DNA of 14,586 nt from CALGLS01 sp047626155 (GTDB lineage Bacteria; Bacteroidota; Bacteroidia; Chitinophagales; Saprospiraceae). A model generated the notes under the pieces. It was not told the DNA's origin. It searched no databases and worked only from the letters and a program-made list of their open reading frames with translations. A program made the position numbers and the translations under genes. Below are positions 1-7,800 of the stretch, one piece after another. The stretch is taken from positions 1 through 14,586 of the forward strand of contig JBLHRR010000146.1 in assembly GCA_047626155.1 (NCBI GenBank). The letters are read 5' to 3'. How positions within the stretch are numbered: position 1 is the first letter of the stretch; each line of letters begins with the position of its first letter.

Positions 1-795
1 ATTGGCAGATCCGCCAGTTACGTCTATAGCTACCGAACCATTACTTGCTCCGCAATCTGGAGTCGTATTTATTACCGCATTTACTTCAAGTAAATTAATA
101 GAACCAATTTCCACTTCCAATATATTAGAACAATTCGTAGCTGGGTCAGTAACCGTTACAAAGCAAGTTCCGGCTGGTAAATTAATACCATTAAAACCTC
201 CGCCTCCGTTACACCATTCAAAGATAAATCCGGTTGGAGATAAGGTTGCTGTACCGTTTTCCTGTAAGCAAGTAGCTGGCGTCGAGGCCACTACTTCTGG
301 TACGGGTCCGTCTGCATTGCTTATCGCAAAACTAATTTCTGTAGTACAAGTGGCATCATTTGCATTAGCGATAACAACCGTGTAAACACCTGATGGTAAA
401 TTCACAGCAGTGTTGCTGCTACTCACGAATGGCGTCCAATCGTATGTATATTCAGACGCATCTTCTGTTAAAGTAATTGTAGCAGCCCCATTGGCAGCTC
501 CACAAATTGAGGAAATGTTCACGATATTAATTACTTGAGGTTCTATGCATGGAGAAGTATTGTTACAATTATCACCAACGATTAAGTCATTAGCAATTAT
601 TTCACAGCCATTTTGATCTGTAATGGTTACGCTGTAAGAACCAACCGCTAGATTAAAGCGATCTGGTGGATTAATGCTACCCAGCTGATCAGCCCAGTTG
701 TAGATATAAGGCGCGTTGGAACCCGTCACTTCCAAATCAATTGAACCAGCACTCGTGCAAGTAACCGGACTAATGATTACGTCCAAATCAAATTG
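1..795 (-). repeat. Adhesin super-repeat, copy 3 (A-B-C-D, cut by window edge)
   Basis: The third copy shows A (APYIYNWADQLG, ending DNCNNTSPC), B (YTYDWTPFVS, Trp codon 436-438, 1185 bp from copy 2), C (begins GPVPEVV) and the start of D (TPDCGASNGSV, ending GGSAN at base 1). The E domain should lie just outside the window. Confidence 0.75.
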
Positions 796-3700
796 CCCTG
801 CAGGTGCAACGACTTCAAAACAAGCCGATGCTGCCAGGCAAGCATTTGCATCTTCTACTACAATGCAGTAACTCCCCTCTCCTAACTGGCCATCGGTATA
901 GGTATTTCCATCAGCATCTACAATATTGATATTTGGTGGATTGTCAAAACCAGCTTCATAAATAATCAGCGGATCAGCGAATCCATCATTTGCGCCAGCA
1001 CAGTTCACTTCCAACACTGCATCTACAATAATAGAAGCGCCGGGTACATTATCATTCAATGTGAAAATCTGTGCGGCGATACATCCCGTTGTCAAGTCTA
1101 AAACAGTCACTTCATATACACCGGAAGCTAAATTATCCAACGTAGCATTTGCTCCCCAACTGTAGAAGTAGGAACCAGAACCTCCTTGGACATCTGCAGT
1201 AACAGAACCATTTTGTATATTACAATCTGGTTCAGCATTTACAACAATATCAATTATTAATTCATCTATGGTGGGCACATCAAAAGTTAGTATAACAAGG
1301 CAGCCTGTTGCCACATCCGTTACCGTTATTTGGTATTCGATGGCAGCCAGGTCAAATCGTTCTGCACCAAAGCCTCCATCTGACCAATTGTAATTCAATC
1401 CAGGTAACGTTGTTAAAGTTGCAGAACCATTGTTAACAGTGCAAGCAGATGGCATAATGGATTCCACATTGACTTGTGGCCCATCCAAGTTACTTATCGC
1501 AATGGTTTCTACTATCGAACAATTCTGATCGTTTATATCTGTAATTACTACCTCATAAGTTCCGGCAGGCAAATCAGAGCGGCTATTGCCAAGCACATTT
1601 GGTGTTCCAACATTTGGCGTCCAATCATAACTGAAATCTGCAAAGTTTGTCGTCATGTTAATGATGGTCTGTCCGTCTGCCTGATCACAATTAGAATCGA
1701 TGATAATTAAGGAATTGACTATTGGCAAATTGAGACAATCTCCACAATCATTGGTAATCATTAGGTTACTGGCTACTACCGTGCAACCATTGTTATCTAT
1801 CACCATCAGATTATAAGTGCCCGCTGAAAGATCCATTCTATTTAATGGATCATCCGTACCAGGCAAATCTTCCCAATCATAAGTGTAGGATGGATTTCCA
1901 CCGCTTACAATCGCAGAAATAGAACCAAGAGACTGGCAGTCTGCGGCATTAAGCGTTAGGTCAACATCAAGTGCAGCAGGTTGTATTACATTGAAGCAAC
2001 CTGTTCCGGCTACACATCCATTTCCATCCGTTACAATCACACAATATTGTCCTGGCCCCATTTGGCCATTCGTATAAACCACTCCATTCACATCTGTAAT
2101 ACTTTCAGAAATAGGTAGTACAAAATCGTTAGATGGAATAACGGTATAAATAACTTCCCCATCAGTACTTCCCACACAACTGACTACATAGAATGGGTCT
2201 ACGTTGACAGTTGCCATAGCCACATCATCGGTCAAACCAAATATTAAATTGAAGGTACATCCGGAATCTTCATTGGTGATAAAGACACCGTAGGTTCCAG
2301 AAGTTAGATTTATTTCTGTTCCATTACTTCCACCATTATTCCATTGGAAGGTCATATTAGGTCCACCGCCACTAAGTAAATTGACACTCACTACCCCATT
2401 TGCCTCTCCACAACTTGGATTATTATTGACAATCGCTTCCGCTGAAAGGTCATTTATTTCACCAACCTGAACTGTAATGATATCCGAGCAATTTGGATTC
2501 GCCGGATCAATCACTACTACATCATGTGGTCCGGAACTCAAGTTTGAACGGCTATCGCCCTCAAAATTATCCGCAACCCAAATATATTGGTAGCTCGCTG
2601 GCAAAATGGTAATAGAACCATTCGGCGTACTACAAACTGAAGGTGAACTGATGATATCTGCGATCACTGGACCATCGGAAATACCGACAGAAACAGTAAG
2701 TGTTGTAGAACAGTCAAGGTCGGCTGAGTCTGCTATTTCTACGGTGTAAACACCAGAACTTAGATTTATTTTTCCATTCCCATTTCCAGTTGTTGTTCCT
2801 GTGTTTGGAGTCCAGTTGTATACATAACTTCCGGGGTTGTTTAATTCTAACGAAATGGAACCTGTTGACTCTCCACAACTGGACTCTACAACGACTACGT
2901 TTAGTACATTCGGTTCATCGCACCCTGAGGTACAATCATCACCGATCACCAAATTCAGTACAGTCGTACAAGCGTTGCTATCTGTAGCAGTAATGTTATA
3001 AGACCCAGCATAAAGATCGTTTCTATTCGCTCCCGATCCATTATCACTCCATTCATAAATATAATTAGATGGAGAAAGAGAAGCGGTTCCGTTGCACACA
3101 TTACAACCTGCATCTGAGGTAGCGCTAACGGAAGCCATTATATTGGTTACGACGAATGAAGCGCCGCTTATATCAAGATCAGCACAAATAGAGCCGCCTC
3201 CTTGCAAAATCAATTCGAGTACATTACTTGCTGGAGTTGTTCCAAATTGAGTGATACTCAAGTCCAAGGTTACCGGTTCATAGACCAAAGTATGAATGGT
3301 ATAATCACTTGGATCAGTTACCACAAAAAATGGAGTGGTATTCACTGCCATTATGATTAGATTAGATCCTTGGGTCAACACATAGGCAGTAGTAAAACCA
3401 GCAGGAACAATTTGATTGTCTGAGGGGGTAGCGGTCAATGTTGCTGAACCAGCTTCCATACAAACAGAAGTATCGTCTGCGGTAATATCGCCAGCGTTGG
3501 CAGCACAGCCACAGAAGTCGCCAACAAATAAGTTATTAATTGGGAAACCACAATCAGAACCATCATAAAAGGTAACGCTGTAAGGTCCAACTTCTAAATC
3601 AGTACGACCTTCGGGATCATCATTTCCAGGCAAATCTGCCCAGTCAAAAGTATAAGGTGGTTGTCCTCCTATAACTCCTATATTTATGGCACCCGGATTA

Positions 3701-4308
3701 TCACAGTCTGCAGGTATAATGTTATAATCTGCTGTAAGCATTGGGAATACCTCTAGTAAAAGTTCAAAAGTATCTTTACAAATTCCTGCTCCAATAATAG
3801 CGGTATAGATTCCGGCACCTGCAGGAGTTGCGTTAAAAATGGTAGGGGCATTATCTGAAGAGAAGAAACCATTCGGTCCGACCCAAGTAAAGTTGACTCC
3901 TCCGCTAGAGAACAATTCAATATCTTCTCCAGGGCATAGCGGGCTATTTGTAGAAGCAAATCCATTAGCTTTCTGTTTTACTCCTACTTGAGTAAAGGCG
4001 GTTCCACTACAAGTTCCTCCCGTTGCCGTAACGGTAAACACTTCTCCTTCTAGGTCTAAAGTCGCATTTGGAATCACTGGATTTTGCTCGGTAAACGTAA
4101 AACCATTTGGCCCTGTCCATAGATAACTGTCTGCCCCATCCGTGGCATATAATTCTAAAGTTTGTCCAGCGCATAGTGGGCTATTGTTAGAAGCTTCAAT
4201 AGTAAGACTGCTTCCAATTAGTGCCATCACTTGAGCAGCTATCAAAACAAATAATATGCGAGATAGGTGTTGTACTGCGACCGGCAGGGTGTGTATAATT
4301 AGCCCCAT
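1..4308 (-). CDS. Giant SprB/Ig-like repeat surface protein, N-terminal part (C-terminus beyond the left edge)
   Basis: The reading frame is open for 1436 codons from the ATG at 4308-4306 to base 1, with no stop, so the C-terminus is missing. Residues ~18-32 form a hydrophobic signal-peptide core (ILFVLIAAQVMALIG). Two Ig-like domains with NSPLC..G and W.GPNGF motifs follow (residues ~33-190). Next come a SprB-type domain (PPYTFDW, Cys-rich; ~190-268) and a ~115-residue domain containing YTIHTLVYEP and QGGGSICADLDISGA (~269-388), a type I associate with Saprospiria surface proteins. The rest is SprB-like units (YxYxW, NLxxGxYxVxVTD, GC) in a five-domain super-repeat. SprB-repeat proteins of Bacteroidota are cell-surface adhesins or gliding proteins usually exported by type IX secretion; the sorting domain, if present, lies outside the window. 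Surface location and adhesion are inferred. It is transcribed divergently from the Crp/Fnr regulator across 985 bp. Confidence 0.88.
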   Translation of the reverse strand, partial: MGLIIHTLPVAVQHLSRILFVLIAAQVMALIGSSLTIEASNNSPLCAGQTLELYATDGADSYLWTGPNGFTFTEQNPVIPNATLDLEGEVFTVTATGGTCSGTAFTQVGVKQKANGFASTNSPLCPGEDIELFSSGGVNFTWVGPNGFFSSDNAPTIFNATPAGAGIYTAIIGAGICKDTFELLLEVFPMLTADYNIIPADCDNPGAINIGVIGGQPPYTFDWADLPGNDDPEGRTDLEVGPYSVTFYDGSDCGFPINNLFVGDFCGCAANAGDITADDTSVCMEAGSATLTATPSDNQIVPAGFTTAYVLTQGSNLIIMAVNTTPFFVVTDPSDYTIHTLVYEPVTLDLSITQFGTTPASNVLELILQGGGSICADLDISGASFVVTNIMASVSATSDAGCNVCNGTASLSPSNYIYEWSDNGSGANRNDLYAGSYNITATDSNACTTVLNLVIGDDCTSGCDEPNVLNVVVVESSCGESTGSISLELNNPGSYVYNWTPNTGTTTGNGNGKINLSSGVYTVEIADSADLDCSTTLTVSVGISDGPVIADIISSPSVCSTPNGSITILPASYQYIWVADNFEGDSRSNLSSGPHDVVVIDPANPNCSDIITVQVGEINDLSAEAIVNNNPSCGEANGVVSVNLLSGGGPNMTFQWNNGGSNGTEINLTSGTYGVFITNEDSGCTFNLIFGLTDDVAMATVNVDPFYVVSCVGSTDGEVIYTVIPSNDFVLPISESITDVNGVVYTNGQMGPGQYCVIVTDGNGCVAGTGCFNVIQPAALDVDLTLNAADCQSLGSISAIVSGGNPSYTYDWEDLPGTDDPLNRMDLSAGTYNLMVIDNNGCTVVASNLMITNDCGDCLNLPIVNSLIIIDSNCDQADGQTIINMTTNFADFSYDWTPNVGTPNVLGNSRSDLPAGTYEVVITDINDQNCSIVETIAISNLDGPQVNVESIMPSACTVNNGSATLTTLPGLNYNWSDGGFGAERFDLAAIEYQITVTDVATGCLVILTFDVPTIDELIIDIVVNAEPDCNIQNGSVTADVQGGSGSYFYSWGANATLDNLASGVYEVTVLDLTTGCIAAQIFTLNDNVPGASIIVDAVLEVNCAGANDGFADPLIIYEAGFDNPPNINIVDADGNTYTDGQLGEGSYCIVVEDANACLAASACFEVVAPAGQFDLDVIISPVTCTSAGSIDLEVTGSNAPYIYNWADQLGSINPPDRFNLAVGSYSVTITDQNGCEIIANDLIVGDNCNNTSPCIEPQVINIVNISSICGAANGAATITLTEDASEYTYDWTPFVSSSNTAVNLPSGVYTVVIANANDATCTTEISFAISNADGPVPEVVASTPATCLQENGTATLSPTGFIFEWCNGGGGFNGINLPAGTCFVTVTDPATNCSNILEVEIGSINLLEVNAVINTTPDCGASNGSVAIDVTGGSAN
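796..1971 (-). repeat. Adhesin super-repeat, copy 2 (A-B-C-D-E)
   Basis: The second full copy follows directly, in the same order: A (PSYTYDWEDLPG, ending NDCGDC), B (FSYDWTPNVG), C (begins GPQVNVE), D (EPDCNIQNGSV) and E (TDGQLGEGSYCIVV, ending VVAPAG). The WTP Trp codon is at 1621-1623, 1191 bp from copy 1. Domain-specific motifs match copy 1 in order, so whole five-domain blocks were duplicated, not single domains. Confidence 0.8.
1972..3141 (-). repeat. Adhesin super-repeat, copy 1 (domains A-B-C-D-E)
   Basis: This is the first full copy of a block of five related SprB-like domains within the large minus-strand gene. Approximate order and diagnostic motifs are: A (YIYEWSDNG, ending GDDCTSGC, 3141-2930), B (VYNWTPNTG, 2929-2680), C (begins GPVIADI, 2680-2455), D (NPSCGEANG, 2455-2225) and E (TNGQMGPGQYCVIV, ending NVIQPAA, 2225-1972). 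The Trp codon of the B-domain WTP motif is at 2812-2814. Boundaries were set by eye from the protein. Confidence 0.8.
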
Positions 4309-5293
4309 AGTGAGTTTTATTTTTTGATTGTAAGATCCAATTGCAGGATATTTAACTATTTAGCTTGCCCTTAACCCTGAGGTTGAAAACTTGCTTGTTG
4401 TACATTAGACTTTATTCCAAAATATATTAAGGTTGTTCAAAATAAGTGGCTTTTCAGAGATATCCATCCATAGCAAAAGAGGACTGATTTTACATTTTTC
4501 ACATTTAAATAAATAAACATATGAAAAGAAATCAGACCTTTGGGCTACTCAAATTGATAATCTTGAGCCAAAGCAAAAAAAGGTCACAAATTCCGTATGT
4601 GATTGTGGGTTTAGGTAATTTCTAATATTCGATAATAATTGGGGATAGATGCTAGACGGTTCCTAAAATCGCCCTTAGTGAAAAAAGCGGAGGAACGCGG
4701 GGAGCATCTGTTGGGAGGTCATTATCGTATCAGAATCTGAAAAAGAGGAGGTTTAAAAGATAACTTGTATCTAGTAACCTACATAGGTTAAGAGGTAACT
4801 ATCCAAATATACAAAAAATAGATCGAGATCTAGGTTAATTTCATTAATGTATAGCATAAATACAGGAAAAAGGGTATAAGCGTATCCTTAGAATTCTCAG
4901 CGGTATATGCACCTTTCTCTAAGTTAATCAATCAAAGCCCCACGAAAGGTCAAATTCAGTCTCAAGAGCGACATACTTTCTTTGGTTACTTTGCACCAAT
5001 CCGCATAAAATATTTGGCTAAATATCTAGAATTCAAGCAATTTGAGGTCTTTAATTACAAAAATAAAATAAAAATCACCCGAACTAGTACATATAATCAA
5101 GTACAAAGTTTATATAAAAAAATTATAAAAACCTTATAATCAATCATTTAAAAACTACCTAGCCTTACAAAGTTCAAAACATTAATGTCTTTATGTAATT
5201 TTTATAACGACTTATAACCTCCATATTTGGTGTAACAAAGCGAAAGAAAAGGAATATCAGCACAGCGCTTAATTATATTTTTTCACTACACTA
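4309..5293. other. Long divergent intergenic region, AT-rich, no convincing gene
   Basis: These 985 bp separate the divergent adhesin and Crp/Fnr genes. No ORF of credible length exists; the best short frame is 34 codons at 4521-4625. Visible structure includes an inverted repeat at 4480-4490/4529-4539, a two-part stem at 4648-4708, a 16-bp palindrome at 4775-4790 with a further half-site at 4831-4837, and the AT-rich palindrome ATATTTggctAAATAT at 5010-5025. The promoters of both flanking genes should lie here. CATATTTG at 5222-5229 differs by one base from the Bacteroidota -7 element TAnnTTTG and could serve the regulator, but I see no clear -33 partner. Confidence 0.6.
4775..4790. promoter_or_regulatory. 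Palindrome TAACCTA-ca-TAGGTTA, possible operator
   Basis: There are perfect 7-bp arms separated by 2 bp, and another copy of the half-site TAGGTTA at 4831-4837, 47 bp further on. The size suits a dimeric regulator. Its binding protein is unknown; the palindrome does not resemble the classical Crp or Fnr consensus. Confidence 0.3.
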
Positions 5294-5986
5294 ATGAATT
5301 TGATTATGGACGTTGCCACAAAAATATCTTTTATAGAGAATCTCCCATTATTCAATTGCCTAGATCAGGCAGGCAAGCAACAGCTAGCTGACTGTATGGA
5401 ATTGAGAACTAAGAGAAAATACTCTTTTGTATACATGCCCGATGAGGTTTCTACCCACCTTTTCTTCCTTACCAAGGGAAATGTAAAGATTGGAACACAT
5501 TCCAGTGATGGAAGAGAAGTCATTAAGGCGATCCTCCACCCTACTGCCATGTTTGGCGAATTGGGACTGGTCGGAGAAGAATCTCGTCAGGATTTTGCTC
5601 GTGCGATGAATGAAGAAGTTGAGCTAATCGTGGTTAAGGTCGATGATTTTCAAAAATTAATGGAAACCAACCATAGCTTATGCTTACGTGTGATTTCCTT
5701 AATGGGAAAACGGCTGAGAAGAGCAGAGAATCGATTAGAATCTTTGATTTTTAAAGACGCACGAACAAGGATTGTTGATTTCTTAAAAGACAGTGTAGAG
5801 AAGCGTGGACGTAAAGTAGGTTTTGAAATGTTATTGAAGCATTCCTTAACTCAGCAAGACATTGCTAATCTTACTGGTACTTCCCGCCAAACGGTTACTT
5901 CTGTTTTAAATGATCTGAGAAAATCGGATTTGATTTATTTCAATAGAAGAAGCATCTTAATTCGTGATTTGGCGAATTTAGCTTAG
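5294..5986 (+). CDS. Crp/Fnr-family transcriptional regulator
   Basis: The 230-residue length is typical for the family. An N-terminal cyclic-nucleotide-binding-like beta-roll (~15-115) carries the FGEL motif (87-90) and an Arg (R98) where Crp has its phosphate-binding Arg82. The following residue is Gln, not the Ser83 of Crp, so cAMP binding is uncertain. A dimerisation helix (~125-155) leads to a Crp-type helix-turn-helix (~184-212, LTQQDIANLTGTSRQTV). Only two cysteines (C22, C34) lie in the N-terminal region, so an Fnr-type four-Cys iron-sulfur cluster is not supported. ATG 5294 was taken as the start; Met5 (5306) is an alternative, and there is no Shine-Dalgarno site to decide. It is divergent from the adhesin gene and followed by a strong hairpin, so probably monocistronic. 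Ligand and targets cannot be read from the sequence. Confidence 0.92.
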   Translation: MNLIMDVATKISFIENLPLFNCLDQAGKQQLADCMELRTKRKYSFVYMPDEVSTHLFFLTKGNVKIGTHSSDGREVIKAILHPTAMFGELGLVGEESRQDFARAMNEEVELIVVKVDDFQKLMETNHSLCLRVISLMGKRLRRAENRLESLIFKDARTRIVDFLKDSVEKRGRKVGFEMLLKHSLTQQDIANLTGTSRQTVTSVLNDLRKSDLIYFNRRSILIRDLANLA

Positions 5987-6035
5987 AACTTCTTAGAAAC
6001 ACCATCATAAAACTATATATCCTTTGAACCGTTAT

Positions 6036-6069
6036 AGAAAGGCGACTTGTTTCTGCAAGTCGCCTTTCT
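6036..6069 (+). terminator. Hairpin terminator after the Crp/Fnr gene
   Basis: There is a perfect 14-bp stem (AGAAAGGCGACTTG / CAAGTCGCCTTTCT) with a 6-nt loop (tttctg), 50 bp after the stop codon. No long uninterrupted T tract follows, only T-rich sequence, so intrinsic termination is likely but not certain. Confidence 0.65.
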
Positions 6070-6077
6070 ACGTTTAA

Positions 6078-6397
6078 ATTTGCTGTTTTTTCCTTTGGAT
6101 AAGCTCGATATTTGGGCAACGAAGCAGAGACGCTTTGAAGGTTGGCGCTGGTTACACATGATGTTCGCCCCGGTTTTCTACTCTCTGCTCGAACCTTTAA
6201 GGCAGATTGGCAAAAGAAGGCTAACATGGAGAATAGCGGAACAGATCGTTTTTTTCAAACCGGGCTTAGGCTTTATTTTAAATTACGATGCTCATATTGG
6301 AGATTTGTTTTTATTGGGAGTAAAAGCTTCTATTGGCGTTTATGATGAAAGTAATTCGGTGTATGCCATTGGAGGGCATGTGGAGATTCGTTTTTAA
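6078..6397 (+). pseudogene. Decayed outer-membrane beta-barrel protein gene (frameshifted remnant)
   Basis: No single frame gives a sensible protein, but three joined segments do. The first (6078-6155) reads a signal-peptide-like end, then SSIFGQRSRDALKVGAGY. Skipping A6156 leads to HDVRPGFLLSARTFKADW and RFFQTGLRLYF (6157-6279). Skipping A6280 leads to NYDAHIGDLFLLGVKASIG and a C-terminus ending GGHVEIRF (6281-6397). The product has alternating beta-strand patterns and the terminal Phe typical of outer-membrane barrels. The two changes behave as one-base insertions. No ATG exists at the 5' end, where a third shift near the T-run at ~6085-6092 may also be needed, and the upstream terminator abuts it. 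Its stop is 11 bp before the first thioredoxin lipoprotein, so it was probably in the same unit. The alternative is a single unrelated 116-codon frame from a TTG inside the terminator stem; its Trp- and Arg-rich first half argues against it. Confidence 0.5.
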
Positions 6398-6408
6398 AAA
6401 ATCAAATT

Positions 6409-6918
6409 ATGAAATATAGATACGCTATTCTTCTTGTTACAACTTTTTTCTTTTCGTCTTGTGAGGAAAGCAATACAAAGTCTGCATCTGTCGGAAATAT
6501 TCCCGTTTACGATTTTAAACGCTTCGAACCCTTACTGCATATCAATAACGATACAACATACATCGTTAATTTTTGGGCGACTTGGTGTAAACCTTGCGTA
6601 GCAGAATTACCTTACTTTGAGCAGCTGCGAGAACAATACAAAAATCAAAAAGTAAAAGTATTGTTAGTGAGCTTGGACTTTAGCACATATATCGAAAAGA
6701 AGTTAATTCCTTTTTTGGAAAAACGGCAACTAAAGTCAGAAGTGATTGTGCTAGATGATCCGGATGCTAATGGCTGGATTGATAAAGTGGATCCGAAATG
6801 GTCGGGAGCCATTCCAGCGACCGTTATTTACCAAGGAAAGAAAAGAAGTTTTTACGAACAATCCTTTGAGCATTATGAAGATTTAGAAAAAGTCTTTTTA
6901 GATATTCATACAAAATAA
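6409..6918 (+). CDS. TlpA/ResA-like thioredoxin-fold lipoprotein
   Basis: This 169-residue protein begins with a short lipoprotein signal peptide and lipobox FSSC (Cys18), so it is probably exported and membrane-anchored facing the periplasm. The thioredoxin fold carries the active site WCKPC (residues 59-63) within FWATWCKPCVAELPYF. The cis-proline loop is GAIPATVIY (Pro136), and the LLVSLDF strand is typical of the TlpA group. Such proteins reduce or oxidise disulfides of exported proteins, for example in cytochrome c maturation or oxidative repair; the exact substrate cannot be read. Its ATG is 11 bp after the broken barrel gene and its stop 39 bp before the next thioredoxin lipoprotein, consistent with co-transcription. 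Length and motifs look intact. Confidence 0.9.
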   Translation: MKYRYAILLVTTFFFSSCEESNTKSASVGNIPVYDFKRFEPLLHINNDTTYIVNFWATWCKPCVAELPYFEQLREQYKNQKVKVLLVSLDFSTYIEKKLIPFLEKRQLKSEVIVLDDPDANGWIDKVDPKWSGAIPATVIYQGKKRSFYEQSFEHYEDLEKVFLDIHTK

Positions 6919-6957
6919 TAGAATCCATTAATTAATAATAATAAAAATACAACGATC

Positions 6958-7662
6958 ATGAAAAAAGTACTGAATGCCCTTTTCGCTATTTGTATGATGG
7001 GAATACTTTTCGTTTCCTGCGGTCAGCAAGAGGTAGCGAATCAAACTTCAGCAGTAGCCCCTGCTAAGGTAAATGAAAAGCCTCAAAAGAAAAACAAGGG
7101 TGACGTAAAAGTTATCAAAATTGTAAAAACCAATGGCTATCAAGTTGGTGATAAGGCGGCTGATTTTAAATTAAAAAATGTGGATGGTTCTATGATGTCT
7201 TTAGCAGATGTTAAAGATGCCAAAGGTTACATTATTACTTTTACTTGTAACCATTGCCCTTATTCTGTTTTGTATGAAGATCGTTTGATTGCCTTACACA
7301 ATGAATATGCATCAAAAGGCTATTCTGTGATTGCGATCAATCCTAACGATCCTGCGGCTCAACCTGGCGATGGATTCGTAGATATGCAAGTTCGTGCAAA
7401 AGAGAAGGGCTTCCCATTTCCATACTTATTTGACGATGGCCAAAAGGTATATCCTAAATTTGGAGCTACCCGAACTCCTCATGTTTTCCTATTGGATAAG
7501 AACATGGTCGTTCAATACATCGGTGCCATTGATGACAATGCAAAGGACGCTTCTGCTGTAAAAACGCATTATGTAAAGGATGCCATTGAGGCTTTGGAAT
7601 CAGGAAAAACACCAGATCCTAGTTTTACGAAGGCTATTGGTTGTTCGATTAAGAAGGTGTAA
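6958..7662 (+). CDS. Redoxin/thioredoxin-family lipoprotein with a CNHC active site
   Basis: The protein has 234 residues. A signal peptide ends in lipobox LFVSC (Cys21), followed by a Lys-rich linker (~40-57) and an AhpC/TSA-redoxin type thioredoxin fold. The redox motif is CNHC (97-100) in FTCNHCPYSVLYEDR, replacing the WCxxC form of its neighbour. The strand VIAINPNDP (~124-132) and the cis-proline TRTPHVFLLD (Pro174) complete the fold. Proteins with this FTCNxCP arrangement are usually annotated as thioredoxin-family or redoxin-domain proteins of unknown substrate. It follows the first lipoprotein by 39 bp on the same strand and ends in a strong hairpin 23 bp after the stop, so the pair probably forms one operon. 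Peroxidase versus disulfide-exchange activity cannot be decided from sequence. Confidence 0.9.
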   Translation: MKKVLNALFAICMMGILFVSCGQQEVANQTSAVAPAKVNEKPQKKNKGDVKVIKIVKTNGYQVGDKAADFKLKNVDGSMMSLADVKDAKGYIITFTCNHCPYSVLYEDRLIALHNEYASKGYSVIAINPNDPAAQPGDGFVDMQVRAKEKGFPFPYLFDDGQKVYPKFGATRTPHVFLLDKNMVVQYIGAIDDNAKDASAVKTHYVKDAIEALESGKTPDPSFTKAIGCSIKKV

Positions 7663-7685
7663 TATAAACGCTCTTCACAAGGTGT

Positions 7686-7726
7686 ACACGCACCGGTTCT
7701 CTTTAATTAAGAGGGTCGGTGCGTGT
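7686..7726 (+). terminator. Hairpin terminator after the thioredoxin lipoprotein pair
   Basis: There is a perfect 10-bp outer stem (ACACGCACCG / CGGTGCGTGT) with an inner CTCTT/AAGAG stem, 23 bp after the stop codon, followed by a T-containing stretch (TGGTTTT). Confidence 0.75.
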
Positions 7727-7800
7727 TGGTTTTAGGCTAAAAAAAAGGATTACCTCGGTTAGGTATTACACAAAAAATAATTTTCCGATTTGAATGCTTC

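Noticed and set aside
2..385. Plus-strand open frame at the left edge
   Set aside because: It is antisense to the adhesin, which has a continuous frame of 1436 codons with recognisable repeated domains.
4741..4756. AGAGGAGGTTT as a Shine-Dalgarno site for an unseen gene
   Set aside because: No start codon with a credible reading frame follows at the proper distance, and the other genes here do not use such sites.
5033..5045. TCAA-N5-TTGA as a possible Crp/Fnr site upstream of the regulator
   Set aside because: The half-sites are in the opposite order to the Fnr-type TTGA-N6-TCAA box and the spacing is wrong; in AT-rich DNA this occurs easily by chance.
6047..6397. A 116-codon frame from a TTG start
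   Set aside because: The TTG lies inside the stem of the upstream terminator, and the first half is Trp/Arg-rich and unlike any barrel. Only its last ~40 codons fit an outer-membrane protein, which is better explained by the frameshifted pseudogene.
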